From contig OZ025239.1 in the NCBI GenBank assembly GCA_964019155.1, positions 7,813,464 to 7,877,463 on the forward strand: a stretch of DNA of 64,000 nt, written 5' to 3'. Made by a program: the position numbers and the translations under genes. The first letter of the stretch is position 1, and each line of letters opens with the position of its first letter. Source of the DNA: Osedax fenrisi (lineage: Eukaryota > Annelida > Polychaeta > Sabellida > Siboglinidae). The notes below the pieces were generated by a model that did no database searches, had not been told where the DNA came from, and saw only the letters and a program-made list of their open reading frames with translations. This document shows positions 1-12,242 of the stretch, one piece after another.

Positions 1-1130
1 CGATTTACTGTAAATAAATATGAAAAGAGAGTTACTTCTGAGAATCAGATCTACTCAATGTAGGCATATTATTTTATTATAATTGTGAGTGAGGAATTAT
101 ATATTAAGGCGTGTGTGTGTAAACTTTACACTGTAAAGTAATAGGTATATTTGTAAAAGAAATAAGGTGTATTTATTAGAAATATTTTAATGTTAAGAGA
201 TACAGGCTCATAACATATAGATACATATATAAAAACATAGATACATGCTAAACATAACCATCACTTTTATAGGGTGATTATAGGTGACATATTTAAGTGG
301 GTTTAGTATTAAGGTAGATACAAATAAAATAAAATGAAAAATCACTAATCCAAAGTTTGACTTATATTAATATTTTCTTTATTATTAATCTATAATAATA
401 TTATATTTATAATATCTCGTATTTCGTTTAATTTATATTATAATATATTTGTAATCTATATAGTGGAGAGCACTCAAACTTGGACCACCAAATAAAAAAG
501 TATAATAATTTATTATATATTGAACTGATTTTAATAAATTATGTCTAAAATAGTACTTATTTTTAAGACTATAATAATATATCAAAAAATGGTTATTACA
601 ATATTTGAAAAATGTTAATTGATTTAAAATTATCTTTTTAATAAATATCAGAGTGACTTATAATTTGACCAATTTAAATTTAACATATTTATAGGCTACT
701 TTCCATTTTCTAACTAATTATATCAACTATAAATATATAATTATTATAATAATAAGATTGTAATTGTTTATAAAAAAATGTCATGGTAAATTAATAATAA
801 TTAGCTAATATATAATAATTAATTTATTTAACTTTAAAAACGAATTATTTAATCAATTTAATTTTAATTTGAAATATATTATATTTAAGAAAATATGTCT
901 TCTAAAATAATTTTAATTAACATATTATGTTAATTAATTTAATTATTTGACTAGACATTCCTCGTAAGTGCACGTAAAATTAATAATAATAATAAAACAA
1001 AACGAAGAAAAAAAAATTAAAAAATTAATGGAATAAAGTGGAAGTAATAAGAACGAAATATATAAGATAACTATATTTTTAAATTAGATAGAAGATAGAT
1101 ATAACTTGAGATGAGTATTGAAGGAGGTGG
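1..1130. other. AT-rich stretch without recognisable gene
   Basis: Mostly A/T with short oligo-A/T runs. No open frame on either strand resembles a protein family. A small palindromic TTTACACTGTAAA lies near 124-136. I see no RNA gene or clear repeat boundary. Confidence 0.6.
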
Positions 1131-3290
1131 GAGATTGAATTTATCTTATAGATGAAGGGAGTGTATTACAGATAGATGGTAGCGTATAATGCATGAGAAT
1201 GAGCGTTTTCTGGAATGTAAGGGAGGATGGTTGTAGGATAACGCTATGTATACTAGAAGTTGAATGTGTATCGTGGGAGGTGGAGCGATTTAAGAATAAG
1301 TCAAATATATATATATATATCTGGAATATGTAAATTTATGGGTAATAGAAATGTGTAGAATTTAGGATCATTTTTTATAGGGGAACCAGTTTGGTAGAAT
1401 TTAAAAGGAGCAAATAGAGAAATGGTCAGATAGTATACCCAGTAAACCAAATTTGAAAATAATTTGAAAATGATTTTCGAAAATTTTTGAAAATTTTTTG
1501 GACACATTTTTGAAAACATTGAAATTAAATTTCAATTATTTACGTAAATTTTTCGAAAATCATTTGCGAAATTTTAAATTAAATTTCAATAATTTACGTA
1601 CATTTTTCGAAAATAATTTGCAAACTTGGTACATAATTTTCAGAATTTAATAAATATTTAATATTTAATCAACACATTTGCAAATCAAAAATAAATTATC
1701 TGGAGAATATAATGAAAATAAAAGATAATGTTATATTTATATATAATATTTATATATATATAAGCCTAGAATAAATATATTAATATATAAAATAAATATT
1801 TTTTACTTCATTGAATGAATCAAAAATTAGTTTAACTGAATAAAAAGTTTATTATAATAATTATTAATTGGTAATTTTTATTTTTGATTGAATACCATTA
1901 ATAATTATGTTAGATATAAAATATAAATATAAATAAAAATTAATTTTAAAATAGAAACATTTATCTATTTTATATTTATTTCGTTAAGAATAAATAAATA
2001 TTAGATATTTAAAAAAATGTAAACAATTTATTTGCAATGAAATTTATATTTTAAAATGTAATTAAATCTATTAATAATCTTAATATATTAATTAATATAT
2101 ATTAATATAGAATTTGCAAACTTCGTGTTTTATTTTTTTTAAATTTACAAACTGCATTTTATTTGAAAATTATTTTCGCAAAATTTTCGCAAATCAATTT
2201 TGTAATATTTTTGTAAATTATTTTCAAATATTTACAAACTATTTTATTTGAAAATTATTTTCATAAAATTTTCGTATTATTTACATCGTGTTTTATTTTC
2301 AAAAAAAATACAGAAATTTGCGAATATTTAAAATTATTTACAATAACATTCAATATTCGTAAATAAATTAGAAAAATTTTCGAACAAATTTCAAATTTTG
2401 GTTTACTTGGTAATATTAAAAAAGGATCGTATGGATGATCTGGTTATTCTTTTTAATGGGGCAATAGAGGAACCAGGAAGGTTATATAATAAGGAACAAC
2501 AATAATCAATACGAGTAATTACAAGTGAATTAATATGCACATAGGGGATAAGTAATATAGGATATGTAGGTATCCTACTGATACATATGATTATAATTAA
2601 ATGATAGTTGGTAGATTTAGTAATTTTAGCAATATGGATAGAAGATTATAGATCATAGTCGAAAACGATTCCAAGATTGAGGACTGAGTTAGAAGGTGAA
2701 TAATAATGTTGTCAAGGTAAAAGGATGGAAATGATTGGGAATTCGTAGGTATATTGAGGAGGGTATTTTTGAGGTTTTTAGTAGAAGATTGTTGAAGAGA
2801 AACCAGAATTTAATAGAGGAGGCACACGCAATTAGATGAGAATTATCTAGAGTGTATATAGGGAAAAAGGAGTAGAGTTGGATATCGTCAGCATATATAT
2901 ATTATCATTATTATTATTATCAGATGTAGGCAATGCCAGGGTAATTATAGAAGCAGTGTTGCTTATCGAGACAATTAACCTAAATATAATAACAAAAACA
3001 CTAGGAAATTGTGATATAATATACCTTATAGGTGCTATATATATGGAGAATAGAAGTTGACAGCTTAGGACAGAATCTCATGAGACACCATAGAGTAGAG
3101 GGCGGGATCAGAAGAGAAATCACATAATTTAATAAAGGATGATCTGTTGAGGATGTATGAGTTAAGCCATTTGATAGCATTACCATTACTTCCGATCATC
3201 TCAAGTCTCTAGATAAGAATATAGTGGCGAAGAGAATTAAATGCGCGAGAGATCAACGAGAATTTACACTATATTGAGGGAGAAACTTTG
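1131..3290 (-). pseudogene. fossil CR1/L2-like LINE remnant, split by a MITE
   Basis: Reverse-strand traces of a non-LTR reverse transcriptase are visible but no long frame survives. Near 2879-2893 the minus strand reads Y-A-D-D-I, the catalytic box of L2/CR1 polymerases. At 3001-3186 it reads like the region just before the GVPQG motif (a K-W-L-x-H-T-S-S-T-D-H pattern). The segments 1131-1437 and 2411-3290 appear to be one old copy later cut by the TA-flanked element at 1438-2410. Heavy decay makes clade and ends uncertain. Confidence 0.5.
1438..2410. mobile_element. TA-flanked terminal-inverted-repeat element (MITE)
   Basis: The left end CCCAGTAAACCAAATTTG and the reverse complement of the right end, CCAAGTAAACCAAAATTTG, match apart from one substitution and one indel. 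The ends are flanked by TA dinucleotides at 1436-1437 and 2411-2412, fitting the TA target duplication of Tc1/mariner-type elements. There is no transposase frame, so it is non-autonomous (973 bp). The interior is very AT-rich and repeats motifs of the type CGAAAAT/ATTTTCG and TTTGCAAA. Confidence 0.75.
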
Positions 3291-3378
3291 CCATGTATAA
3301 TATACATTGTATATTTTTCAATAGTTGAATTAGGGCAGTCTCAGTTGAGTGACTTCAACAACATTCACTTTATATATT

Positions 3379-6045
3379 CAATTCAATTCAATTCAATTTA
3401 TTTTAAAGACTCGTTGTGCCATAGCAATCAAGCGTCTAAAGTAAAAACAAAAAACAATATAACGGAACATAAACGAAAATAATAAACTAATATAATAATA
3501 TAAATAGGAATACAGAAAGTACTCAACATTAATATAAATTGTAAATAAAATTGTAGATATTGATAAATAGTGATAAAAAAAATGATCAGGGAAATGCAAC
3601 AGTAAATAGATATGTTTTTAATAGAGATTTAAAAGAGGTGGTGGATTGAGTGGAGCGAAGATTATGTGGTAGTTTATTCCATAGATAAGGGGCCGATATG
3701 TGCCATGCACGAATATTAGTGGTAGGTTAAGCTATGTAGATTAAACTTAGAGGGTAGATGTAGAAGGTAAGAAGTAGTTAAACGGAGAGAGATAGTGTGA
3801 GTAGGAATAGAGATTAAGGAAGATAGATATTCAGGTCGGTTGTGGTGAAGAGAGTTATGAGTTAATAGAAGAACTTTAAATATTATTCTAAATTTTATTG
3901 GTAGCCAATGCAATCTATGTAAATATGGGGAAATATGTATTTGGGGAAAGCGATCAATTTTAAAAATTGATCGTACTAACGCATTCTGTAGTATTTGTAA
4001 TTTATTAATTTGATAGCCAGGTAAGGAGAAAAGGAGAATATTGCAGTAATCGAAAAGCGATAATATGAAAGATGAGGCGAGAGTTATAGAAACACTTAGG
4101 GCGATGGAGTTACGGATTAGACGGAAAGAGTGAAGATGAAAGTTTATAGAGTGAAGAAGATTTGAGATATGGCGATGAAAAGATAAAGAACTATCGAAAT
4201 AAACACCAAGATATTTAACATTATCAGAATATAAGATATTATGATTGTTAACCATGATAAATGATGGGACTGTTAATGGGCGTCTGGGAGAAGGGAGGTG
4301 AAGAAATATAGTTTCTGTTTTATTGTGATTCAGTGATAGAGAGTTATTTAAAGCCAAGTATGTATAGATTTAATACAGTTAGACATAAGATTGGGAGCAA
4401 AATTGATATCAGAAGTGCATTTTACGTTAAGTTGTATATCATCAGCGTATGAGTGGACTGATATAAGGGGAAATTTAGAAATTATATCAAAAATAGGAAG
4501 TAGATAAATATTAAAAAGAATCGGTCCTAATACAGAGCCTTGGGGGACTCCGTAAGAAATATATCTAGGAGATGATATATGCCCATTAACAAAAATAGAA
4601 GAAGTACGATCAGAAATGTATGACGTAAACCATTTAAGTGCAATACCGGTGATACCAATATTAGCCAATCGTGATATGAGAAGACTATGGTCAATTGTAT
4701 CAAATGCTGCGCTAAGATCAAGTAGAACAAGAATTGTTCCATATGTATTATTAAAGTCACATAAGATATTTGTTGTTACCCTGGTTATTGCTGTTTCAGT
4801 AGATTTGTTCGGTACATAAGCACTTTGGAAAGTACAAAGTATATTATTAGTAGTCAGGAAAGAAGATAGTTATTTTGAAACGACTCTTTCTAAGGTTTTA
4901 TAAAGTATTGAAAGATTGGAAATAGGTCTATAATTATTAAAGTATGAGGGGTCAAGAGAAGGTTTTTTAATGATAGGAGTGATAAGAGAATGTTTGAAAA
5001 TGAGGGGGACAGTACCAGAAATAAGTGATTCATGGATGATATGAGCTATATTTGATATTATATAAGGAGCTATATCATTTAGTAATTTTAGAGGAATTGG
5101 ATCAAGAGAAGAAGAGCTGCGAGAATTTTTAAGTAAACAAATTAGTTGATCATTAGAAGGTAGAAAAAATGAAGTTAGTGTATTAGTCGTAGAGAACGAT
5201 AGAGCTATAGATATAGGTTTGGGTAATGACGAAATAATATTGGTGATTTTATCATTGAAAAATGAATCAAATAAATTAGGTAATTCATCATTAGTAAAGT
5301 CAGGATATGGCGATTTTTGTCTTCTACCAAGTATGCTATTTGCTAACTTAAAAAGTGACTTGCTATCATGTTGCATAGAAATAAACTTGTTATGCGTAAA
5401 CATAGCTTTAGCGTTAATGAGATCGATACGATATTTATTTTTCAAATTTTTATATATATTAGTGATGATGAAGATTTTTCTTTTTTCCATTTAGATTCAA
5501 GCATGCGTAGACATCGTTTTTGACGATAAAGGTCAATAGTATACCATGATGTATTAGGTCGTAATATAGTAGTTTTATTAAGTACAGGAGCATGGATGTT
5601 AAGTTTGTGATTTAGTGAATTATGAAGAGATTGAGCATCATATGTAGGCAACATATTTAAGTCAGTTAAGAACTGAGATATTGATATATGATTTAGATGG
5701 AGAGTAAAGCGAGAAATTGTTGGACGTTTAGGCTTATTAACTGATATTTGAAATAGTAAGGCGAAATGATCGGAGAAAAGAGGTCCAGCTCTTATCGAAT
5801 GAACTTAATATGAATCAATAGGATGCATAATGAGATCAAGTGTGTTTCCTAATTCATGGGTGGGAAAGTTGACAAGCTGCGAGTAATTTGAAGAGTTGAG
5901 TATATTGTTAAGTCTAGTAGAATATTGAGAGAGTAAGTTAGTAGGGATATTAAAGTCTCCTAAAATAATATTTGAATTATAGGGATGAGTGATGAAATTA
6001 TTAAATTCATCGAGAAATGGGGGGATTGGATAGCTAGGTGAATAA
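3379..6045 (-). mobile_element. CR1/L2-type non-LTR retrotransposon, 5' truncated and degenerate
   Basis: Read on the minus strand this is the 3' two thirds of a LINE. It has an endonuclease C-terminal half (GDFNIP, about 5940-5960), then reverse transcriptase blocks YRPISNLSILYKTLERVV (about 4900), GVPQGSVLGPILFNIYL (about 4500-4550) and YADDIQL (about 4440), and a C-terminal part to 3716. The frame is broken into at least four pieces (5805-6045, 4870-5654, 4348-4668, 3716-4357), so it is a pseudogene. The 3' end is a short ATTCA-type repeat tail at 3379-3404, on the low-coordinate side. Endonuclease homology stops near 6045, where a direct repeat GCTAGAACGATAAAA occurs twice. Confidence 0.9.
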
Positions 6046-7046
6046 AAGCTAGAACGATAAAAGCTAGAACGATAAAAGACAGAAATATTAAATTCAGATT
6101 CCTGTAAAGTTTGTTTAGAAAACGGTTTATAAAAACGATTCTTACAACTATCGTGCAGTAATTGACCTATTATCGATTCCAAAACTAATTATTAAGAATC
6201 GGTTTTTAAAAATGATTCATAAACGAATTATTGGGAATCGGTTTATGTTATTGATGTAAGTATTACTTAAGTTATATACCTATATTATTTTTTTTAATAT
6301 AGAATGAATACAATACTATATATTTTAATTATTTTAATATATTTATTTAATTTTCATCTATGCAACTTAATTATTAATTATTATTTTAATTTTATATTTA
6401 AGTTAATATAAATCCTACTGATTTTAATAAATAAAATATTATTTTAAAAACTAAAATTATTTAAGTAATTCTATGTATATTTTAAATTATCATAATTTCA
6501 TTCAAGTGGCACATTTATCTACAATTGTATTGTTTATTTACAATTAATTGTAATCATAATTATATTGATAATACAATTGGAAATCATTTTGTATAATATT
6601 TAATATATATAGGGTAAAGCAATTGAATATTGATTAAATATTGTATTCAATATTTAATGTTATTATTATTGAATTTAAGTTTTAAATCTAACTTAAATGA
6701 AATTATATAATATATTATAATATATGAGTTAATACTTTGCTACGATACTAATATTTATTTTAATATTATATGTTACATCTAAACTTACGTTCAACTTACA
6801 TAAACAACTTAAGTTAAACCGATTCCCATAGTAATAATTTAGGAATCGGTTTCATATAAATCGATTCCTATAGTAATAGTTCAGGAATCAGTTTCAAATA
6901 AACCGATTCCTATAGCAATTTAAGAATCGGTTTCACATAAACCGATTCCGAAACTTGAATTTTAGGAATCGATTTAAAACCGATTCTCATAAATACACTC
7001 AGGAAACGATAAAAACGCAAATATGACTCGGATTTTTTTAACTGTG
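6046..7046. repeat. palindromic AACCGATTCC repeat region, probable non-autonomous transposon
   Basis: Between 6830 and 6990 the block AAACCGATTCC, about 10-20 A/T-rich bases, then GGAATCGGTTT recurs about four times, each unit being a small hairpin. Related copies (AAGAATCGGTTT, GGGAATCGGTTT) occur at 6190-6245. The right edge TTTTTTTAACTGTG followed by TA (7047-7048) resembles the CACTGT-type termini of the elements at 11694-13293 and 13925-14365. I cannot find a matching left terminus. The 6260-6800 centre is plain AT-rich sequence. Confidence 0.55.
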
Positions 7047-7096
7047 TATAGTTTACAAATAACATTTAATAATTTAATAATGGAATACTATATATG

Positions 7097-7147
<51 letters not shown>

Positions 7148-8388
7148 ATGTGTGTGTATATTGTGATGTGTATTACAACTTACATGGGTGATTTCTATTG
7201 AATTAGTGATAAGGACGCATTACTATAGTAATCATTACTAATCACTAGTGGTTTAACCCGAACTCGGTTTCGGATATCAATTCCGGGTTCTAGTAAAATT
7301 TCATGAGATCGGGTTTCGAAAAATGGTCCAAGAACGGGTCCGGGTTTTAGTAAATTAATTTCGGGTATTTGTGTAAAATAAAAATAACCTACTTAATTTA
7401 ATTGATAATTATTATAATACATTATTATAATGGATACAACTGATAATGGATACAACTGATAATGGATACAACTGATAACGTAAGTATACTAAATATTGCC
7501 AAAGCCAAATATATACTATATGCCTATTAATCCTATGTAAATTGTAATATCTGGAAAATAATTATTTAATTATTTCATAGATATTGAAAATGTCAATAAT
7601 TGAAATGTTTATAATGTCATATATAAGTGTACTCCATTTTGTACATAACTTATGTTTTAATACAAATTAAAAAAAACTACAATATGAAGTATATTATAGA
7701 ATGCAATAAGCTTTCCGGTGTTAATTATTGTATTACAATAGAATCTATATAAAAATTATCATTCTAGTAGATATTTGTTGATCATAATAACAAATATTTC
7801 ACGATCTAATATTTATAAATTATATTTTGATTGTTGTTGCCTATCTATTATTTATTAATTATAGCTATTTCTGATTCTGTATTTCTGTATTGCTACAAAA
7901 TATATTTTTTATAAAGGTTCTACAAATATTTTAAAAAGTATAATATTTATATCTTATAATATTTATATATTTATTATATAATTATAATATTTTAATTATA
8001 TCTTAAAATAATAATATTTCAAAGATTAGTTGAAAAATATAAAAAAATATTTCAAATAATATTTTTAAATATAAATAATATTACAAAATATATTTAAAAC
8101 AAATTTCAAACAAATGTCCACAAAAATGTTTACAAATATTTCAAAAAAATGTTTTAAAATATTTCAAAAATATTTTAAAAATTTCAAAAAATTCAAAAAA
8201 ATGTCATCAAATTTCTAAAAAATTATATGAAAAAATGTAAAAATAATATTTCAAAAAAGCGACGCTGAAGATTTTAGATGACAAAAAATCATTGTAATGG
8301 CAAAAAGTAAATTTTTTAGGTTTTTTGGGGTACGCGGTAAAATATTCAAAAAATTTATAAATATTATAAACTTTCATTATCTCGAAAG
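7047..8388. other. intergenic, AT-rich, with (TA)n and a 17-bp triplet repeat
   Basis: It holds a (TA)n run at about 7101-7140, three copies of a 17-bp unit (ATGGATACAACTGATAA) at about 7430-7480, and from 8040 to 8260 a series of TTTCAAAAATATTT-like phrases. No coding region is recognisable. Confidence 0.55.
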
Positions 8389-8463
8389 TCTCGAGATAAT
8401 GAAATTTAGGATTTGATTGTCTCGAGATAATGAAAATTAGGATTTGATTGTCTCGAGATAATG
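8389..8463. repeat. 31-bp tandem repeat
   Basis: Three starts of the same unit lie exactly 31 bp apart (8389, 8420, 8451). Each begins with the palindrome TCTCGAGATAATG. The third copy is partial. Confidence 0.85.
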
Positions 8464-8570
8464 TAAAATGGGCTAAATTTAAACCACTACTAATCACTCG
8501 TTAGAGATGAATCACGACAGAAGAAAACAACGCGCGTGCGCGGCGCAGATTTACGACAATCGATCACGGC

Positions 8571-8580
8571 TATATAAATA
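8571..8580 (+). promoter_or_regulatory. candidate TATA box
   Basis: TATATAAATA sits at the end of a short GC-richer island (8515-8570, with CGCGCGTGCGCGGCGC) inside very AT-rich DNA, 127 bp before a 21-bp minisatellite. The context resembles a core promoter, but no recognisable gene follows. This rests on motif and composition only. Confidence 0.3.
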
Positions 8581-8706
8581 CACGTGGTGCGGGTGGTGGC
8601 AGCACCGTATCACTACATAAAAGCAGTACGTCAGGTGATCGAGACCACAGTCGGGCTACAACTTCTGCACTACCAGTCGGATATAGGCCGCAACACACTC
8701 TACACA

Positions 8707-8979
8707 GGTTACGTACACAACACTATAGGTTACGTACACAACACTATAGGTTACGTACACAACACTATATGTTACGTATACAACACTATATGTTACGTTT
8801 ACAACACTATAGGTTACGTATACAACACTATAGGTTACGTATACAACACTATAGGTTACGTATACAACACTATAGGTTACGTTTACAACACTATAGGTTA
8901 CGTTTACAACACTATAGGTTACGTTTACAACACTATAGGTTACGTTTACAACACTATAGGTTACGTTTACAACACTATA
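8707..8979. repeat. 21-bp minisatellite, 13 copies
   Basis: Thirteen head-to-tail copies of GGTTACGTNNACAACACTATA. Copies differ mainly at the two bases after GTTACGT (acac, atac, ttac), and these variants are clustered along the array. Because 21 is a multiple of 3, several frames stay open on both strands (for example G-Y-V-Y-N-T-I repeats); I read this as an effect of the period, not as a gene. Confidence 0.95.
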
Positions 8980-9110
8980 CAACGTATATAGGTTATAACC
9001 TACTATAGATCTCTTCATTATCGCATCCGCTACTTAATCAACAGCGATTATAATGTGATTATATACGCGCGTACACACATTTGTATATATGCACAAATAC
9101 ACACACACAT

Positions 9111-9154
<44 letters not shown>

Positions 9155-9189
9155 TATATATCTATTATATACTAGTGACTGCTAATAGC

Positions 9190-10844
9190 ACAGTATTCTC
9201 CTATATATAGGAGAATGTTTTTCTAAGGAAAGATATAACACTTTTATAACGCGAAATCTTGTAATTTGACTTTGTACAAAAAATATTAACAGCGCCACCT
9301 ATACAGGTTGAATTTTCTGATAAATGTATTATTTATCATGTAAATTCGTATCAAACAATATACTTCTTGAAATGTAAAATAATATGCTTTGAATTATTAT
9401 TTATGGTTAAAACTAAGTGTTCATTACTAATAACCCATATAACAAAGCAATAGGATATATCATAATATAATATATATCAGATATGTTGGTTTTAAATGCT
9501 ATATATCTACGAGGTGAGTAAAATCTAACTTATATTGAATGTACTTTAATAGAACAAGACGAAATTGTTGTATACAAAACGCGTAAAATATATTTCAGTG
9601 ATTTCGATACTATAGTATAGTATATATAGTATATAGTATAACTATATATAGTATCGAAATCACTATAGTATACTTCTATCAGCGACGATGTATACAATTA
9701 ATTACGTTGCGTAGGTAGGGAGGGTTATATCTTTGCGACAGGTTCGTATGATTATGTGCTGTTTAATGGTGAATGATATTCAGCAGTGATATCTGTCATC
9801 TATGTCTAATTTATCCAATTTTTCTTTGTGGATATTGCAAATAATTATCGCATTTAATCTTCTCTGCATCATACTATTTCTTAGCCGTGTATTTAATCTT
9901 CTTAACTCACTGAAAGACCTTTCAGTGTCACACGAACTTGCAGGTAATAGGTAATATTAATAAGGTTTGAATTTCTGGAAACAAATTTATTACTTCGTTA
10001 GACATAGTTTTAAAATTTGTTATAATATTGTTCAGATTCATGTTGTTATAACATTTTCTATAATCAAATCTTCTTAAATAACTCTGGGTAGTCTTTTATT
10101 ATATCAATATTGTGTTCTGGATTTGTAAATATTTGTTCCATTTGTTTATATTAATATCTGTTGCATTGAAATATGTATATATTGACTCTTTAATAAATTA
10201 CCTATCAATAATTCTATAATAATCTCTTCTATACAATTTTTCTATATTAATATGTTGATTATTATCCTTTCGCTTTATTTTTCTCAGTAACATCAATTCA
10301 TCAATCAATTTGTTAACTCGGTCTATTATGTCACTAAATATGATTTCTTCTCTTCATTCTTGTAGTTTGTGGATGACAGATTTTGAAGATGAAATCATTA
10401 AACTTACAGTAATAGTTTTACTTTGTAGCATTACATTAAATTTCTCCAAAAATTAAATGATTGGCAATACCATAGATATGCCAAGATTAAATAAAGGTGA
10501 TTTCATATTAGCCAATATACCAGTAGATTTACCTGAAGCCATACCATTTTTACAATACTCATCCAAGTTGTTTATTATATCAGTATAGTTATTGATAATA
10601 CAGGACACTGAAAGTTCTCTTTTCAAGAATCTGGACACAGCGGTTTTATAACATTATTTTCATTATTTTGAAATAATTTTTTAAACTTTCTTGACTGATT
10701 ATATAATGAACCTAAATCTTGAACAATATTTAGAGAATTTCTAATTATAGTTGATTCATTGACGGCTTTTAATGCTATTAAATGGTAATCAATTACAATG
10801 AAATAATAAATATATATTTATATAAAATAGTATCTAATATATAC

Positions 10845-10901
<57 letters not shown>

Positions 10902-11575
10902 TATATAAAATGAGGAATTTGTAATTTGTAATATTCGTATACGAATATATTCTATATATATATAAATTAATATTTATATATATATATGTATGTATATATA
11001 ATAATTTATTTAATAAAAATTTGTTAGGAGGGATATCCCCCACTATATTTTCAGGGGGATACATCCCCCGTCACTCCTTAAAGTTTACATTACACTCCCT
11101 ATGCATACAACGTAATTTAGTAATACCCGATGCCGCTGCTAGCAGTAGCATCGAATCACTGCAATAGATGTAGGTTCGGCTCTATTTGCATACAACAATG
11201 ATATCATTGCTCTATTAAATTACATGCAATATACATTAGCTTTTACTCACCAAATATATACGTATATCATTTAAAACATACATATAATATTTTTTTGTTA
11301 TATATTAGTAATGAAAACTTAGTTTTCATCATATAGATACTAATTTAAGCATATTATTTAACATTTTAAAAGTATATAGTTTGATACGAATTTACATTAT
11401 AAACAATGCATATATGCAGTCGAATGAACTATAGTTCCTAAAAGTAACCCGATATAGGTGGACTGGGGTATTTCGTATACAAATTCGAATTACACGATTT
11501 CACATAAGTGTCCTATACAGGACTTCTAAGAAAAGATATATATATATATATCTTTTCTTAGAAAAATATTCGCAA
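9190..11575 (-). mobile_element. hAT-like DNA transposon relic with long terminal inverted repeats
   Basis: The left segment (about 9195-9470) and the reverse complement of the right segment (about 11285-11575) align over more than 200 bp. Shared landmarks are GATACGAATTTACAT, AATAATATGCTT and a TTCTAAG-AAAGATAT terminal block. Between them lies a decayed hAT transposase on the minus strand. The right edge contains a 38-bp perfect palindrome at 11524-11561. Exact ends and target duplication are uncertain. Pieces of the left arm recur around 42240-42545 and 44150-44240. Confidence 0.65.
9765..10800 (-). pseudogene. hAT-family transposase, degenerate
   Basis: The minus strand at about 9810-9960 reads SSCDTERSFSELRRLNTRLR followed by NSMMQRRLNAIIICNIHKE. 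This is the hAT C-terminal dimerisation domain (the ERSFS-L-R-LR--M--RL pattern). Upstream at 10453-10760 it reads FKKLFQ..., a CP-type site where the family has CPTRW, then an NYTDIINNLDEY segment and F-N-L-G, in the order expected for the RNase-H-fold core. Stops and frameshifts separate the blocks, so the copy is dead. The family call rests mainly on the dimerisation domain. Confidence 0.75.
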
Positions 11576-11693
11576 TTAAAATATACGCCTATATATTATC
11601 TCAAACGTGCGCCCGCGCCCATCAATACATTGAATGTTTTTATTTGAGTGTGTTAGCATGACGTAGACGCATACATAATAACAATATCGTATA

Positions 11694-12026
11694 CACTGTA
11701 AAAAATAATTCCATTTTAACCTATAATCATATGTCTTAAATATATGTAATAGGTTGTTGCCTATTACCTATGGCGTAGAAAATAGAAATAGGTTGGTGAC
11801 CTATTACCATTAGTGGAATGAGGTTGCTGCCTATTACTGAACACTGTAAACACCACCTATTACCATACGGCTGAATATGGTTATAGGTTAAGGCCTATTA
11901 CCATACAGCTGAATATGGTTATAGGTTATAGCCTATTACCTTATACTGTAAAATAGCCTATTACCATATGGCTGAATATAGTTATAGGTTATAGCCTATT
12001 ACCATACGGCTGAATATAGTTATAGG

Positions 12027-12060
<34 letters not shown>

Positions 12061-12072
12061 CTTTAATTATTA

Positions 12073-12111
<39 letters not shown>

Positions 12112-12184
12112 AAACTAGTAAATAATTCACATATTCAGCCATATGGTTATATATATATAATACTAATAATTAAAGTAATAAATA

Positions 12185-12242
<58 letters not shown>

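Noticed and set aside
8584..9018. Repeat-protein genes over the 21-bp array on either strand
   Set aside because: The period is a multiple of three, so three frames stay open. The longest starts at a GTG and no flanking coding sequence exists.
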